Shown: one piece after another, positions 27,889-36,960 of the stretch
Numbering within the stretch: the first letter of the stretch is position 1
Layout of the letters: each line of letters opens with the position of its first letter
The notes under the pieces: generated by a model
Databases searched by the model: none
Seen by the model: only the letters and a program-made list of their open reading frames with translations
Told to the model about the DNA's origin: nothing
From: an uncultured bacterium
GTDB taxonomy: Bacteria; Cyanobacteriota; Vampirovibrionia; Gastranaerophilales; Gastranaerophilaceae
Direction of reading: 5' to 3'
DNA length: 64,000 nucleotides
Assembly (NCBI GenBank): GCA_949282195.1
Contig: CASDOW010000001.1
Location: 37,417 to 101,416, forward strand
Program-made: the position numbers and the translations under genes

Positions 27889-29082
27889 ATGGAAATTAAT
27901 AAAAATTATAAAAATCTTGAAGCAAGCTATCTTTTTTCTACAATAGCAAAAAAAGTGAAAGAGTTTGCTGAAAAAAATCCCGATAAAAAGGTCATTCGTC
28001 TTGGCATAGGTGATGTTACAAGACCATTGTGCAAAAGTGTAGTTGAAGCTATGAAAAAAGCAGTTGATGAAATGGGTACTTTTGAAGGTTTCCATGGCTA
28101 TGGACCTGAGCAAGGTTATGACTTTTTAAAAGAAAAAATTCAAGGTTATTATAAAGAAAAAAATGTTACTCTAAAACTTGATGAAATATTTATTTCAGAC
28201 GGTGCTAAATCAGATTTGGGAAATATTTTAGACATATTTTCAAAAGAAAATACGGTTTTAATTCCTGATCCTGTATATCCTGTATATGTTGATACAAACA
28301 TTATGCAGGGGAGAAAAATAATATTTGCTCAAGCAAATCAAGAAAATAATTTTCTTCCTTTACCAAATGATGATGTAAAGGCAGATATTGTTTATATTTG
28401 TTCCCCTAATAATCCTACAGGAGCGGTGTATAATAAAGAACAGCTTAAAAAATGGGTGGATTGGGCAAATAAGAATAATGCCGTAATATTGTATGATGCT
28501 GCTTATGAATGTTTTATTAATGATAATAATTTACCAAGAAGCATTTTTGAAATTGAGGGTGCTAAAACTTGTGCTATTGAATTTTGCTCATTATCAAAAA
28601 CAGCAGGTTTTACGGGAACTCGCTGCGGATATACCGTTGTTCCTTTTGAGCTTGAATTTGATGATATGAGTTTAAATAAAATGTGGTTAAGAAGACAAAC
28701 TACAAAATTTAACGGTGTACCTTATATTGTTCAAAGGGGTGCTGAAGCTGTATTTAGCGAACAAGGTCAAAAAGAAATCAAGGAAAATATTGATTACTAT
28801 AAGAAGAATGCTAAAATTATTGCCGATACTTTAACTAAACACAATGTTTGGTTTACAGGTGGTGTTCATTCGCCTTATATTTGGTTAAAATGTCCCAATA
28901 ATATGACAAGCTGGGAATTTTTCGATTTTCTTTTAGAAAAAGCTCAAGTTGTGGGTACTCCAGGAGCCGGTTTTGGTAAAAACGGCGAAGGATTTTTCCG
29001 CTTAACTTCTTTTGGAACAAACGAATTAACAAAAGAAGCTATGGAAAGACTGGATAAAATGCTGACTACCTATTGCAAATAA
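27889..29082 (+). CDS. dapL: LL-diaminopimelate aminotransferase
   Basis: DapL converts tetrahydrodipicolinate directly to LL-diaminopimelate with pyridoxal phosphate. This shortcut to lysine and peptidoglycan is typical of plants, Cyanobacteria, Chlamydiae and some others. Diagnostic parts are MEINKNYKNLEASYLFSTIA, IRLGIGDVTRPL, FHGYGPEQGYDFL, SPNNPTGAVY and the PLP-lysine region FCSLSKTAGFTGTRCGYTVV. GAGG lies 6-7 nt before ATG 27889. The length (397 aa) is slightly under the usual 410. It lies 26 nt after the zinc-finger/TonB-C gene. Confidence 0.96.
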   Translation: MEINKNYKNLEASYLFSTIAKKVKEFAEKNPDKKVIRLGIGDVTRPLCKSVVEAMKKAVDEMGTFEGFHGYGPEQGYDFLKEKIQGYYKEKNVTLKLDEIFISDGAKSDLGNILDIFSKENTVLIPDPVYPVYVDTNIMQGRKIIFAQANQENNFLPLPNDDVKADIVYICSPNNPTGAVYNKEQLKKWVDWANKNNAVILYDAAYECFINDNNLPRSIFEIEGAKTCAIEFCSLSKTAGFTGTRCGYTVVPFELEFDDMSLNKMWLRRQTTKFNGVPYIVQRGAEAVFSEQGQKEIKENIDYYKKNAKIIADTLTKHNVWFTGGVHSPYIWLKCPNNMTSWEFFDFLLEKAQVVGTPGAGFGKNGEGFFRLTSFGTNELTKEAMERLDKMLTTYCK

Positions 29083-29113
29083 ATTTTGTTTATAGCAAAA
29101 TAGTTTTGTAGTT

Positions 29114-29189
29114 GCGGAAGTAACTCAATTGGTAGAGTACCTGCCTTCCAAGCAGGCTGCTGCGGGTTCGAGCCCCGTCTTCCGCTCCA
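29114..29189 (+). tRNA. tRNA-Gly (anticodon TCC)
   Basis: A full cloverleaf: acceptor stem GCGGAAG/CTTCCGC, D-arm ACTC/GAGT, anticodon stem CCTGC/GCAGG around the loop CTTCCAA (anticodon TCC), T-arm GCGGG/CCCGT with TTCGAGC. The discriminator base is T, and CCA is encoded in the gene. Confidence 0.97.
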
Positions 29190-29190
29190 T

Positions 29191-29218
29191 AAAAAGCTCC
29201 CACAATTGGGAGCTTTTT
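29191..29218 (+). terminator. Intrinsic terminator after tRNA-Gly
   Basis: A perfect 12-bp stem, AAAAAGCTCCCA with TGGGAGCTTTTT, closes a CAAT loop and supplies its own U tract. It begins 2 nt after the tRNA end and can work in both directions. Confidence 0.93.
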
Positions 29219-29507
29219 ATTATATCTGTAAAATTTTAAAAAATCGTACTAATAAACTATATATTTTTTAACTGCTTGAAAAATAATTTGCTTTAATATA
29301 TAACTTATCTACACTAATCGATAGACATTTATAAGTATATTGATTATCGAGTCTTGTAGAGTATTTGCCTATCAGGGGTAGATTTTTTAATATCACCATT
29401 AAATTTATTTAAGAAATGTAAATTTTATGTTAAAATCATCTTTGTCAGCGCAAATATTATAATTCATAGGATTTTTAATTACAGCATATTTTTAGGAGTC
29501 ATTGTAT
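29219..29507. other. Gene-free stretch upstream of the CHAP-like gene
   Basis: AT-rich intergenic sequence with no credible gene on either strand. It includes AGGAG at 29494-29498, the ribosome site for ATG 29508, and a short hairpin CTATC-AGG-GGTAG near 29370 followed by T residues. The promoter for the next gene is presumably here, but I see no strong -35/-10 pair. Confidence 0.5.
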
Positions 29508-31715
29508 ATGAAAATCAATGGAATATCTTTAGTCCAACAAAACAAAATTGAAAAACAAAAATTAAACGGACAAAACGTACAAAACCCTTTATATAGTAAT
29601 CAAAACAGTGTTGATTCGGTAACTTTTGCTGGTAAAAAGAAAAAACCGGGTTTTAAACAACGTTTGGCTGCAAGAATTGCTTCTGTACTTTTTATGGTAA
29701 CAAGTGCTTTTAATATGGCAAGTTGTACCGTATCTCCTAACAAAGTAAATTCTGAAGCAGAGCAACCTTCATCTTCTTCATCATCTGTTGTTGAAGAAGA
29801 TACAAATGAGTCTTCTTCAACTCAAGATAACGATGAAAACACTTCAAGTGTTGTTTTGGATGCTGATTTTGAGAAATACGTTGATTCTCTTTTTGATGAA
29901 ATAACAAATCCTGAAAATATTATTGACGGCAAAATAAGAAGCGAAAAAGCGGGCGATGCCGATCATTTTGTTGAAGAAAGTACATTATCTGCTCGTGAAG
30001 TTGCTTGGTGCGGTGCTTATGTAACAAGCATTTTTGAAAATTCAGGAGTAGAATTATCTGACTGGTATGATGATGTATGTCAAGATGTTAATCGTGACGG
30101 CGTAAAAGATTCTTGGACTGTTCAATATGTAAGAGAAGCAGCTGAAGCAAACAATGCTATGATATCTGGTGATAAAGCAATGATTGGCGATATTTGTTTC
30201 TTGAATTCTCACCATATGGGTATTGTATGTAAAACCGAAAAAGACGGTACAATACTTGTAATAGCCGGTAACAGTTCTGATAGAACTTTAATTTATGCAA
30301 TTCAACCTCAAGATTATGATAAAGTTGCTTTTGCTGATACAACAGGCAGAGATAGAACTAATATTAATAATTTGGCTGAGGCTGTATTTGGTAATGAAAT
30401 GGATTATAACGTATTCACTAAAACACCTGACAATATAGTTCCTCTTGAAGAATATAAGCCTTGCGATAATGATACTAAAAGAGAATGGTATATCCCTGGA
30501 GATGGTTTTAGAGATTTCTTAGAAAGAGAAGATAAATGTCCTCCTACGGATTCTTCTATTTCGACAGAGAAACCGGAACCGAAGCCGGAACCTCAACCTG
30601 AACCGGAACCTCAACCGGAACCGGAACCTCAACCGGAACCGGAACCTCAACCAGAACCAGATCCTACACCAGATCCAGATCCAACTCCAGATCCAGATCC
30701 AACTCCAGATCCAGATCCAACTCCAGATCCAGATCCAACTCCGGATCCAGATCCTACACCAGATCCAGATCCAACTCCAGATCCAGATCCTACTCCAGAT
30801 CCAGATCCAACTCCAGATCCAGATCCAACTCCAGATCCAGATCCTACACCAGATCCAGATCCAACTCCAGATCCAGATCCTACTCCAGATCCAGATCCAA
30901 CTCCAGATCCAGATCCTACTCCAGATCCAGATCCAACTCCGGATCCAGATCCTACACCAGATCCAGATCCTACACCTACACCGACGGATGAACCTGAGTG
31001 CCCTCCATTGCCTGAAGTTTCTTCAAGTGACGACAACATAGATGCACCGGAACCTTCTACGGCTCCTCCTGATACTGATCCTACAGTTGAGCCCACAACA
31101 GATCCTACAACGGAACCTACAACGGAACCGTCTGAAACTCCCGGTAATACAGACTCAGACCAAGATGCAGATGATAGTGAACTTGGATTTGACGATACTC
31201 CTTCAACAGAGCCGTCTGATACTCCTTCAACAGAGCCGTCTGATACTCCTTCAACAGAGCCGTCTGATACTCCTTCAACAGAGCCGTCTGATACTCCTTC
31301 AACTGAGCCGTCTGATACTCCTTCAACTGAGCCGTCTGACAATCCCGGAAATACCGATTCAGATCAAGATGCAGGCGATAGCGAGCTTGGATTTGATGAT
31401 AGCGTAGATTCAGATAGTGGAAGTGACTCTGACACTGATAGCGGAAGTGATTCAGATAGTGGAAGTGACTCAGATAGTGGAAGTGACTCTGACACTGATA
31501 GCGGAAGTGATTCAGATAGTGGAAGTGACTCAGATAGCGGAAGTGATTCAGATAGCGGAAGTGACTCTGGCTCAGATAGCGGAAGCGATTCAGGTTCAGA
31601 CAGCGGAAGCGACTCAGACTCATATTCACAAGGCGAAGATCAAGACGCTACTGATTCAGGACTAAGCTTCGAAAATGCTTTAAGTGATTTAGATGATATA
31701 GTAATGGACTTTTAA
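29508..31715 (+). CDS. Exported CHAP-like cysteine hydrolase with long repeat-rich stalk
   Basis: The ATG at 29508 is chosen because it lies 9 nt after AGGAG (an in-frame TTG at 29502 is too close). The N-terminus has about 45 residues including VTFAGKKKK, then a hydrophobic segment ending in NMASC that could be a weak lipobox. Residues about 150-280 look like a CHAP/NlpC-P60-type hydrolase: Cys in [10 protein letters not shown], His in SHHMGIV and Asn in VIAGNSSDR. The rest is low complexity: [21 protein letters not shown] and SD repeats, ending in IVMDF. There is no sortase motif and no C-terminal membrane segment. It is probably a surface or secreted peptidoglycan hydrolase. Confidence 0.78.
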   Translation: MKINGISLVQQNKIEKQKLNGQNVQNPLYSNQNSVDSVTFAGKKKKPGFKQRLAARIASVLFMVTSAFNMASCTVSPNKVNSEAEQPSSSSSSVVEEDTNESSSTQDNDENTSSVVLDADFEKYVDSLFDEITNPENIIDGKIRSEKAGDADHFVEESTLSAREVAWCGAYVTSIFENSGVELSDWYDDVCQDVNRDGVKDSWTVQYVREAAEANNAMISGDKAMIGDICFLNSHHMGIVCKTEKDGTILVIAGNSSDRTLIYAIQPQDYDKVAFADTTGRDRTNINNLAEAVFGNEMDYNVFTKTPDNIVPLEEYKPCDNDTKREWYIPGDGFRDFLEREDKCPPTDSSISTEKPEPKPEPQPEPEPQPEPEPQPEPEPQPEPDPTPDPDPTPDPDPTPDPDPTPDPDPTPDPDPTPDPDPTPDPDPTPDPDPTPDPDPTPDPDPTPDPDPTPDPDPTPDPDPTPDPDPTPDPDPTPDPDPTPDPDPTPTPTDEPECPPLPEVSSSDDNIDAPEPSTAPPDTDPTVEPTTDPTTEPTTEPSETPGNTDSDQDADDSELGFDDTPSTEPSDTPSTEPSDTPSTEPSDTPSTEPSDTPSTEPSDTPSTEPSDNPGNTDSDQDAGDSELGFDDSVDSDSGSDSDTDSGSDSDSGSDSDSGSDSDTDSGSDSDSGSDSDSGSDSDSGSDSGSDSGSDSGSDSGSDSDSYSQGEDQDATDSGLSFENALSDLDDIVMDF
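30660..30977 (+). repeat. 18-bp coding tandem repeat (DPDPTP units)
   Basis: The span is a run of 18-nt units encoding Asp-Pro-Asp-Pro-Thr-Pro, 17 full units after a short first one. Codons for Thr and Pro vary between units (ACT/ACA, CCA/CCG), so the array was not formed by one recent expansion alone. Confidence 0.95.
31194..31337 (+). repeat. 24-bp coding tandem repeat (DTPSTEPS units)
   Basis: Six units of 24 nt encode Asp-Thr-Pro-Ser-Thr-Glu-Pro-Ser. The first four use ACA for the second Thr and the last two use ACT. The array is flanked on both sides by related segments ([13 protein letters not shown] before, [13 protein letters not shown] after). Confidence 0.95.
31407..31620 (+). repeat. 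Ser-Asp dipeptide repeat region
   Basis: A Ser/Asp/Gly-rich coding region with GSDSD-type units, reminiscent of the SD stalks of Gram-positive surface adhesins. The DNA alternates GGAAGTGACTCA and GGAAGTGATTCA-like units and is likely to be variable in length between strains. Confidence 0.9.
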
Positions 31716-31740
31716 TCAAATAAGTTACTGATAATACACA

Positions 31741-31774
31741 AAAGACTTCAGGAATAATACTTGAAGTCTTTTTT
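31741..31774 (+). terminator. Bidirectional terminator between convergent genes
   Basis: AAAGACTTCA pairs with TGAAGTCTTT across an 11-nt loop and is followed by a T run. It serves the CHAP-like gene and, in reverse, the 88-aa gene on the other strand. Confidence 0.88.
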
Positions 31775-31778
31775 ATAT

Positions 31779-32045
31779 CTACATTTCACAACATTTAAAT
31801 GCAAAAGCTCTGATATGTTTGGATGGAATATTTAGCCACTTGTATTCTTTTCGATATTCGCTTTCATGCCATCTTACAATTGCGTCTTTAAGGGTTATTA
31901 TTCCTTCGTAGCATTTTTCTTGACCCATTTCTTTGCAACATTTATAAAGTTGTCCTTCAATTTTTAAATTACCTAAGCTACATATTAAAACGTCAGACTC
32001 GGTGTGTTTAGATAATTCATATATTGCGTCATAAGTTTTACACAT
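31779..32045 (-). CDS. Small Cys-rich hypothetical protein
   Basis: An 88-aa protein with a perfect ribosome site (AAGGAGG, 7 nt before ATG 32045). It has seven Cys residues, including two CC pairs (KCCKEMGQEKC and KCCEM at the end), and no signal peptide, so a cytoplasmic metal-binding or redox-sensitive protein is possible. I do not recognise a family. It lies downstream of gcvPA on the same strand with a 65-bp gap. Confidence 0.72.
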   Translation of the reverse strand: MCKTYDAIYELSKHTESDVLICSLGNLKIEGQLYKCCKEMGQEKCYEGIITLKDAIVRWHESEYRKEYKWLNIPSKHIRAFAFKCCEM

Positions 32046-32110
32046 AAAAACCTCCTTTTAATTAATATTAAAATAGAGGTTTTATTAAAACATTAGAGTA
32101 TAATTTTAGC

Positions 32111-33370
32111 CTAAATGCGAATTAACGACAAGTTTTTTGCTTTTGAAACATATTCATTTATTTCAATGTCATCATTAAGTTCTGTAACACTTACTAAAAT
32201 ATGGTTTTCGTCCAGTTTTACGCCTGCCAAAATTCCTTTTTCTTTCATATGAGCTAAGAATTTCTCGCTATTTCCTACGTTAATTGCAAATTCATCAAAA
32301 AATTCTTTATTTTTGAGTTCAAACCCTAATTCTTGCAGTTTTTGAGCCAGTTTATGGGCATTATTATAAGATAGCTGGGCTATTTTTAATAATTCCGTTT
32401 TTCCGATTTTTCTTAAATATAAATTAGCGCAAAATGCAATCAAAGCTTGGTTTGAACATATGTTTGAAGTTGCCTTTTCCCTTCTTATGTGCTGTTCTCT
32501 TGCTTGCAAGGTTAAGCAATATGCGGTTTTTCCGTTTTTATCTATGGTTTTTCCGCAAATTCTTCCGCTTAATTGTCTTTTATAGATGTCTTTACAAGCA
32601 ATAAAGCCTGCATAAGCTCCGCCAAAGTTTAAATCAATTCCTAAAGATTGAACATCGCCAACGGTAATGTCGGTTTTAGGCGGTTCGAATAGCACCATTG
32701 ACATTAAATCAACGCAAGCGATAATTAATTCTTTTGAATTTTTCTTTGGCATATCAACAAGTTCGCCGTATTTATTTGGTGTTTGGTATAATTTGGCACA
32801 TAAATCATCGTCATTACAATCTTTGCCCATGATTAATTCAATGTTTCCTGCCCATAAATATGTTTTAATTACTTCAAGATAATTTGGATTAATATTCTCA
32901 TCAACAAAAACTTTGTATTTTTTTGTTAATCTTGCTGCCATTAAAATTGCCTCAGCACAAGCTGTTGCAGCGTCATATACAGAAGCATTTGAAACATCTT
33001 GGTTAACTAGAGTACACATCATAGATTGAAATTCATACATTGATTCTAATGTGCCTTGAGAAATTTCAGCCTGATATGGAGTGTAGCAAGATAGAAATTC
33101 AAATCTTGAAGCAATATCTTTAATGCAAGACGGAATGTATCTTTTTCTGGAGCCTTGACCTAAGAAATTAAGATAGTTAACTTTATTCATAGAAGCAAGT
33201 TTTTTGATTTCTTTTTGTGTTTCAATTTCGTCATGCCCTTCGTTAAGAGAAAGGCTTGACATTCTTGCCTCTTTTGGAATTGAATTAAAAATTTCTTCAA
33301 TTGTATCTACTTTGATAGATTTGAGCATGTCCAATCTATCTTGTTCATTTAGTGCTTCAAAATTATACAT
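32111..33370 (-). CDS. gcvPA: Glycine dehydrogenase (decarboxylating) subunit 1
   Basis: This is the N-terminal half of a split P-protein of the glycine cleavage system, which decarboxylates glycine with PLP and passes the aminomethyl group to GcvH. Diagnostic segments are SLNEGHDEIETQKEI, FLGQGSRKRYIPSCI, YTPYQAEISQGTLESMYEFQ and ASVYDAATACAEAI. At 419 aa it is slightly shorter than usual (about 445). The PLP-binding partner GcvPB is normally encoded next to it, but the next gene downstream is the 88-aa protein. The T and H genes lie directly upstream. Confidence 0.95.
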   Translation of the reverse strand: MYNFEALNEQDRLDMLKSIKVDTIEEIFNSIPKEARMSSLSLNEGHDEIETQKEIKKLASMNKVNYLNFLGQGSRKRYIPSCIKDIASRFEFLSCYTPYQAEISQGTLESMYEFQSMMCTLVNQDVSNASVYDAATACAEAILMAARLTKKYKVFVDENINPNYLEVIKTYLWAGNIELIMGKDCNDDDLCAKLYQTPNKYGELVDMPKKNSKELIIACVDLMSMVLFEPPKTDITVGDVQSLGIDLNFGGAYAGFIACKDIYKRQLSGRICGKTIDKNGKTAYCLTLQAREQHIRREKATSNICSNQALIAFCANLYLRKIGKTELLKIAQLSYNNAHKLAQKLQELGFELKNKEFFDEFAINVGNSEKFLAHMKEKGILAGVKLDENHILVSVTELNDDIEINEYVSKAKNLSLIRI

Positions 33371-33381
33371 TTTACCTTCTT

Positions 33382-33759
33382 TTATTGAACTTCGTCTTTA
33401 TAATCATCATATTCTAAAAGACCTTGAGAGTCTTGTTGAAAATCTTGCGGTTTAACTTTTATAAGCCAAGCCGAAAATGCGTCATCATTAATTAATTCAG
33501 GGGAATTGATTAATTGTTCGTTTACTTCAACAATTTCGCCTGAAATAGGCATATAGATTTCGCTTGCGGCTTTTACCGATTCAATTGTAGAAAAAACTTC
33601 ATCTTTATTAAATGTTGAGCCAGCTTCAGGAAGTTCAATAAAAACAATATCTCCAAGCTGTTCAACTGCCCAATCGGTAAGCCCCACGCTTACGCAACCA
33701 TCTTCTTCCAATACCCATTCATGGGTTTTAGAACATAAAATTCCGTCAGGTATATTCAT
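33382..33759 (-). CDS. gcvH: Glycine cleavage system H protein
   Basis: GcvH carries the aminomethyl intermediate on a lipoylated lysine. The lipoyl-lysine is in STIESVKAASEIYMPISGEI. The family pattern continues with VEQLGDIVFIELPE and WLIKVKP. The length (125 aa) is normal. It lies 11 nt from gcvPA and 12 nt from gcvT in a tight operon. Confidence 0.97.
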   Translation of the reverse strand: MNIPDGILCSKTHEWVLEEDGCVSVGLTDWAVEQLGDIVFIELPEAGSTFNKDEVFSTIESVKAASEIYMPISGEIVEVNEQLINSPELINDDAFSAWLIKVKPQDFQQDSQGLLEYDDYKDEVQ

Positions 33760-33771
33760 TTATTTCTCCTA

Positions 33772-34941
33772 TTATTTTTTGTAGTTTTTCTTAACAAAAG
33801 GTTTTTTCGCTATTCTTGCATTATATAATTTATTTCTTACCATAATTTGTATCTTAGTGCCAATATTTTCTTTAATATTGTTAAGTTTTGCTACTAAATC
33901 AGAAGGCAGATTTTCAAATTCAATCATACAAAAGCCGATATTTTTTCCTAAAGTCGGACTTGGAGCCCCTGAAGTTACAATTCCTGCTTTTTTGTTGTCG
34001 ATATAAACTTCATAGCCGTTTCTTGCGATTTGTCTGTCTTCCATAATAAATGCAAAAAGTTTTCTTCTAAGAGGAATTTGATTTAATTTTTGCCCTAAGA
34101 TTAATTTTTTCCCGTTATAATCTTTTTCTTTTTCTTTCGGAATAAAAAAGCCTAAAGAACTTTCTAAAGGAGTTGTATTTTCATTTAATTCATGACCATA
34201 TAAAGGTAATCCTGCTTCTAATCTTAGAGTATCTCTTGCGCCTAAGCCAACAGGAACAACCATAAATTCATCTTTATAAGATAAAATTTTATTCCATAAT
34301 TTTGAAGCATATTTATGTTCAAATATAATTTCAAAACCGTCTTCTCCTGTGTAGCCTGTACGGGTTAAAAATACGGGGCAATCATCAAGCAGAACCTTTT
34401 TAAAGGTGAAAAATTCAGGCTGATTATCTATATTAACACCCATTTTATCTATGATATATTGACTGTTTGGTCCTTGTAGAGCCAGCATTGAAAAATCATC
34501 ACTTTTATTAATTACTTTAACATCAAATTTTTGTGCTTCTTTTTCCATGAAAGGTACATCAAAATCTATTCTTGAAGCGTTTATTACAATAAGATAGTCA
34601 ACATCTTCAATTATATTTTTAGCATTGTAGATGATTAAATCATCAATTAAACCGCCTTCTTTGTTGGGTAATTGGCAATATATTGCTTGACCTTCTTTTA
34701 ATTGGGATAAGTTTTGAGGAACAATATATTCTAAAAATTCAAGACTGTCTTTTCCCTTGATATAAACTTCACCCATATGTGAAACATCAAAAAGACCCGC
34801 AAAATTTCTTGTTGCGTGGTGTTCTTTGATTATTCCTTCGTATTGAACAGGCATAATCCAACCCCCAAAGGGCACCATTTTAGCATTTAATTTAATATGT
34901 TCATCATAAAGACTTGTTTTTTTGTCTGTCATTGTTGTCAT
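33772..34941 (-). CDS. gcvT: Glycine cleavage system T protein (aminomethyltransferase)
   Basis: GcvT releases ammonia from the H-protein intermediate and makes 5,10-methylene-tetrahydrofolate. Typical parts are MVPFGGWIMPVQYEGI, FDVSHMGEVYIKG, LALQGPNSQ, TRTGYTGEDGFEI and PVGLGARDTLRLEAGLPLYG. The 389-aa length is slightly long, with a basic tail (KKPFVKKNYKK). GAGG precedes ATG 34941. The methylene-folate it makes is the substrate of FolD, encoded two genes upstream, and of PanB. Confidence 0.97.
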   Translation of the reverse strand: MTTMTDKKTSLYDEHIKLNAKMVPFGGWIMPVQYEGIIKEHHATRNFAGLFDVSHMGEVYIKGKDSLEFLEYIVPQNLSQLKEGQAIYCQLPNKEGGLIDDLIIYNAKNIIEDVDYLIVINASRIDFDVPFMEKEAQKFDVKVINKSDDFSMLALQGPNSQYIIDKMGVNIDNQPEFFTFKKVLLDDCPVFLTRTGYTGEDGFEIIFEHKYASKLWNKILSYKDEFMVVPVGLGARDTLRLEAGLPLYGHELNENTTPLESSLGFFIPKEKEKDYNGKKLILGQKLNQIPLRRKLFAFIMEDRQIARNGYEVYIDNKKAGIVTSGAPSPTLGKNIGFCMIEFENLPSDLVAKLNNIKENIGTKIQIMVRNKLYNARIAKKPFVKKNYKK

Positions 34942-34943
34942 TT

Positions 34944-36104
34944 CTACCTCACATATATTCTTGGTAAGCGCATTTTAAGTCTGCAAGTTAATTCATAATT
35001 AATAGTATCAAGCTTTTTTGCCCAAGTATCAATTGTGTCTTTTTGATTTTCTTCTCCCAAAAGGGTTATAACATCTCCAACGGCGCAATCAACATTTGTT
35101 ACATCAAACATAACCTGATCCATGGTTATTCTTCCGATTTGAGAAATTGTTTTGTTGTTTAAAAAAGCATAAATTTTGCCTGACAGTTTTCTGTCTAATC
35201 CGTCGGCATAACCAATCGGAATTGTTGCGACCTTTGTATCTTCTTTTGCTATATAAGTATGTCCATAGCTTATTCCGTCCCCTTTTTTAAGGGTGTGGAT
35301 GTTTGTAATCCTTGCTTTTAGTCCCATTACGGGAAGCATGGAATTCATAATTTCATTATTTCTTGAAAAAGGACTTAAGCCCCACATAATTATTCCCATA
35401 CGAACCATATCAAAAGAAAATTCGGGATATAAAAATATCGCAGGAGAATTTAGACAATGAATTTTAACATTTCTTTTTTTAAATTCATCTTTAAACGGTT
35501 CAATAACATTTTTAAATTCTGTTATTTGTCTGTTTAGAATTTTAGAATTTTCAACATCTGCAAAATGGGTAAATATGCCTTTTAAATCGATAAAGTCTGC
35601 ATTTAGAACTTTTTTTGTAAAATCAACAGCTTGAGTTGAACTTATTCCAATTCTATTCATGCCTGTATCTATTTTAATATGAGCTTTTATTTTTTTATTT
35701 AGTCTTTTATATAATTGCTGCGCCATTTCAAGGTGTTCTTCGTTAAAAATTGATATTTCAATATCGTATTTAATGGCATTTTCAAAAGCCCAAAGAGGGC
35801 TTGCTCCTAAAACAAGGGTTGGAGTTGTAATTTTATTTTCTCTTAGTTCAATTCCCTCATCTATGCTTGCAACGCCAAAATGAGTTACTCCACAGGCAAT
35901 TAGAGTTGGTGCACACATTAAAGAGCCATGACCGTAGCCGTCTGCCTTTACAACTGCAAAAAGTTCGGGGGGATTGTTTTTGTCGGGACAATGCTCTAGA
36001 AGGTAGTTTTTAATATTTAAAACATTGTTTTCTAAATTTGCAAGATTAATTTCAACCCAAGCATCTCTATTTTTATTTACAAATGTTCCTCTAAAGTTTT
36101 GCAT
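34944..36104 (-). CDS. alr: Alanine racemase
   Basis: Alr makes D-alanine for peptidoglycan. The PLP-lysine region reads FAVVKADGYGHGS, followed by the barrel motifs and, in the C-terminal domain, YGHTYIAKEDTKVATIPIGYADG with the second catalytic Tyr region. The length (386 aa) is normal. The start overlaps the end of folD by 14 nt and its stop lies 2 nt before the gcvT start, so it is embedded in the folate/glycine operon. Confidence 0.95.
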   Translation of the reverse strand: MQNFRGTFVNKNRDAWVEINLANLENNVLNIKNYLLEHCPDKNNPPELFAVVKADGYGHGSLMCAPTLIACGVTHFGVASIDEGIELRENKITTPTLVLGASPLWAFENAIKYDIEISIFNEEHLEMAQQLYKRLNKKIKAHIKIDTGMNRIGISSTQAVDFTKKVLNADFIDLKGIFTHFADVENSKILNRQITEFKNVIEPFKDEFKKRNVKIHCLNSPAIFLYPEFSFDMVRMGIIMWGLSPFSRNNEIMNSMLPVMGLKARITNIHTLKKGDGISYGHTYIAKEDTKVATIPIGYADGLDRKLSGKIYAFLNNKTISQIGRITMDQVMFDVTNVDCAVGDVITLLGEENQKDTIDTWAKKLDTINYELTCRLKMRLPRIYVR

Positions 36105-36948
36105 TATTTTTATTTTGCTCCAAAAATAATTCCCAAGTATTTTCCATTAAGCAGGCTATTGTCATTGGTCCTACGCCTCCGGGGACAGGAGTTATATAGC
36201 TTGCTTTTTTTTGTACTTTTTCAAAATCAACATCACCCACAAGAGTTTTGTTAAGTTGTCTTGTTATGCCAACATCAATCACGACAGCGCCCTTTTTAAC
36301 CATGTCTGCTTTAATTAATTTAGGAATTCCTGTTGCTGAAACAATAATATCGGCATTTTTTGTAATGGATTTTAAATCTTTTGTTTTGGAATGGGCAAGT
36401 GTAACAGTTGCGTTTTCATTTGTTAAAAGGGTTGCTATAGGTTTACCTACAATATTTGAACGCCCGATTACAACTGCATTTTTGCCTTCGAGTTCAATAT
36501 TATAGGTTTTTAGAAGTTTTATTATTCCTTTTGGTGTGCAGCAAGTTGCATATGGTTTAAGTCCGCAGTTTAATTTACCCACATTAATCGGATGAAAACC
36601 GTCAACATCTTTTTTAGGGTTAATTAATTCAATTATTTGATTTGCGTCAAGGTGGTCAAATAACGGCAATTGAACCAAAATCCCGTTTATTTGTTCATTT
36701 TCATTTAATTCATGGATTAATTTGATTAATTGTCCTTGTGTGACTGATTTATCAAATATATAAACGCTTGATTTATATCCTAAAACAAGAGATTGTTTTT
36801 CTTTGTTTGATACATAGATTTTGCTTGAGATGTTGTCGTTAGCTAAAATTACTGCAAGAGCAGGCTTTTTTTCAGATTGTTGAACTTTGGTTTTTAAATT
36901 TTCAAGCAGTTCTTTTGCAACTTTTTTCCCGTCTATAATAATCGCCAC
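36091..36948 (-). CDS. folD: Bifunctional methylene-THF dehydrogenase/methenyl-THF cyclohydrolase
   Basis: FolD interconverts 5,10-methylene-, methenyl- and 10-formyl-tetrahydrofolate. Signatures are VDGFHPINVGKL, AVVIGRSNIVGKPIATLL (NADP site) and TPVPGGVGPMTIACL at the end. The start is GTG 36948 with AAGGAG 7-8 nt upstream. The length (285 aa) is normal. It lies in one leftward operon with gcvT, gcvH and gcvPA, which supply its substrate. Confidence 0.97.
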   Translation of the reverse strand: MAIIIDGKKVAKELLENLKTKVQQSEKKPALAVILANDNISSKIYVSNKEKQSLVLGYKSSVYIFDKSVTQGQLIKLIHELNENEQINGILVQLPLFDHLDANQIIELINPKKDVDGFHPINVGKLNCGLKPYATCCTPKGIIKLLKTYNIELEGKNAVVIGRSNIVGKPIATLLTNENATVTLAHSKTKDLKSITKNADIIVSATGIPKLIKADMVKKGAVVIDVGITRQLNKTLVGDVDFEKVQKKASYITPVPGGVGPMTIACLMENTWELFLEQNKNNAKL

Positions 36949-36960
36949 AAACTTCTCCTT

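Noticed and set aside
30660..30977. Possible CRISPR-like array of short repeats
   Set aside because: The 18-bp units are in frame, have no spacers and encode DPDPTP.
30647..31342. 231-codon frame on the minus strand, Gly-Ser-Val rich
   Set aside because: It is the reverse of the DPDPTP and STEPSDTP repeats and stays open only because of repeat composition.
31042..31665. Further long frames over the Ser-Asp repeats on both strands
   Set aside because: Same cause: short-period repeats keep all frames open; no ribosome sites.
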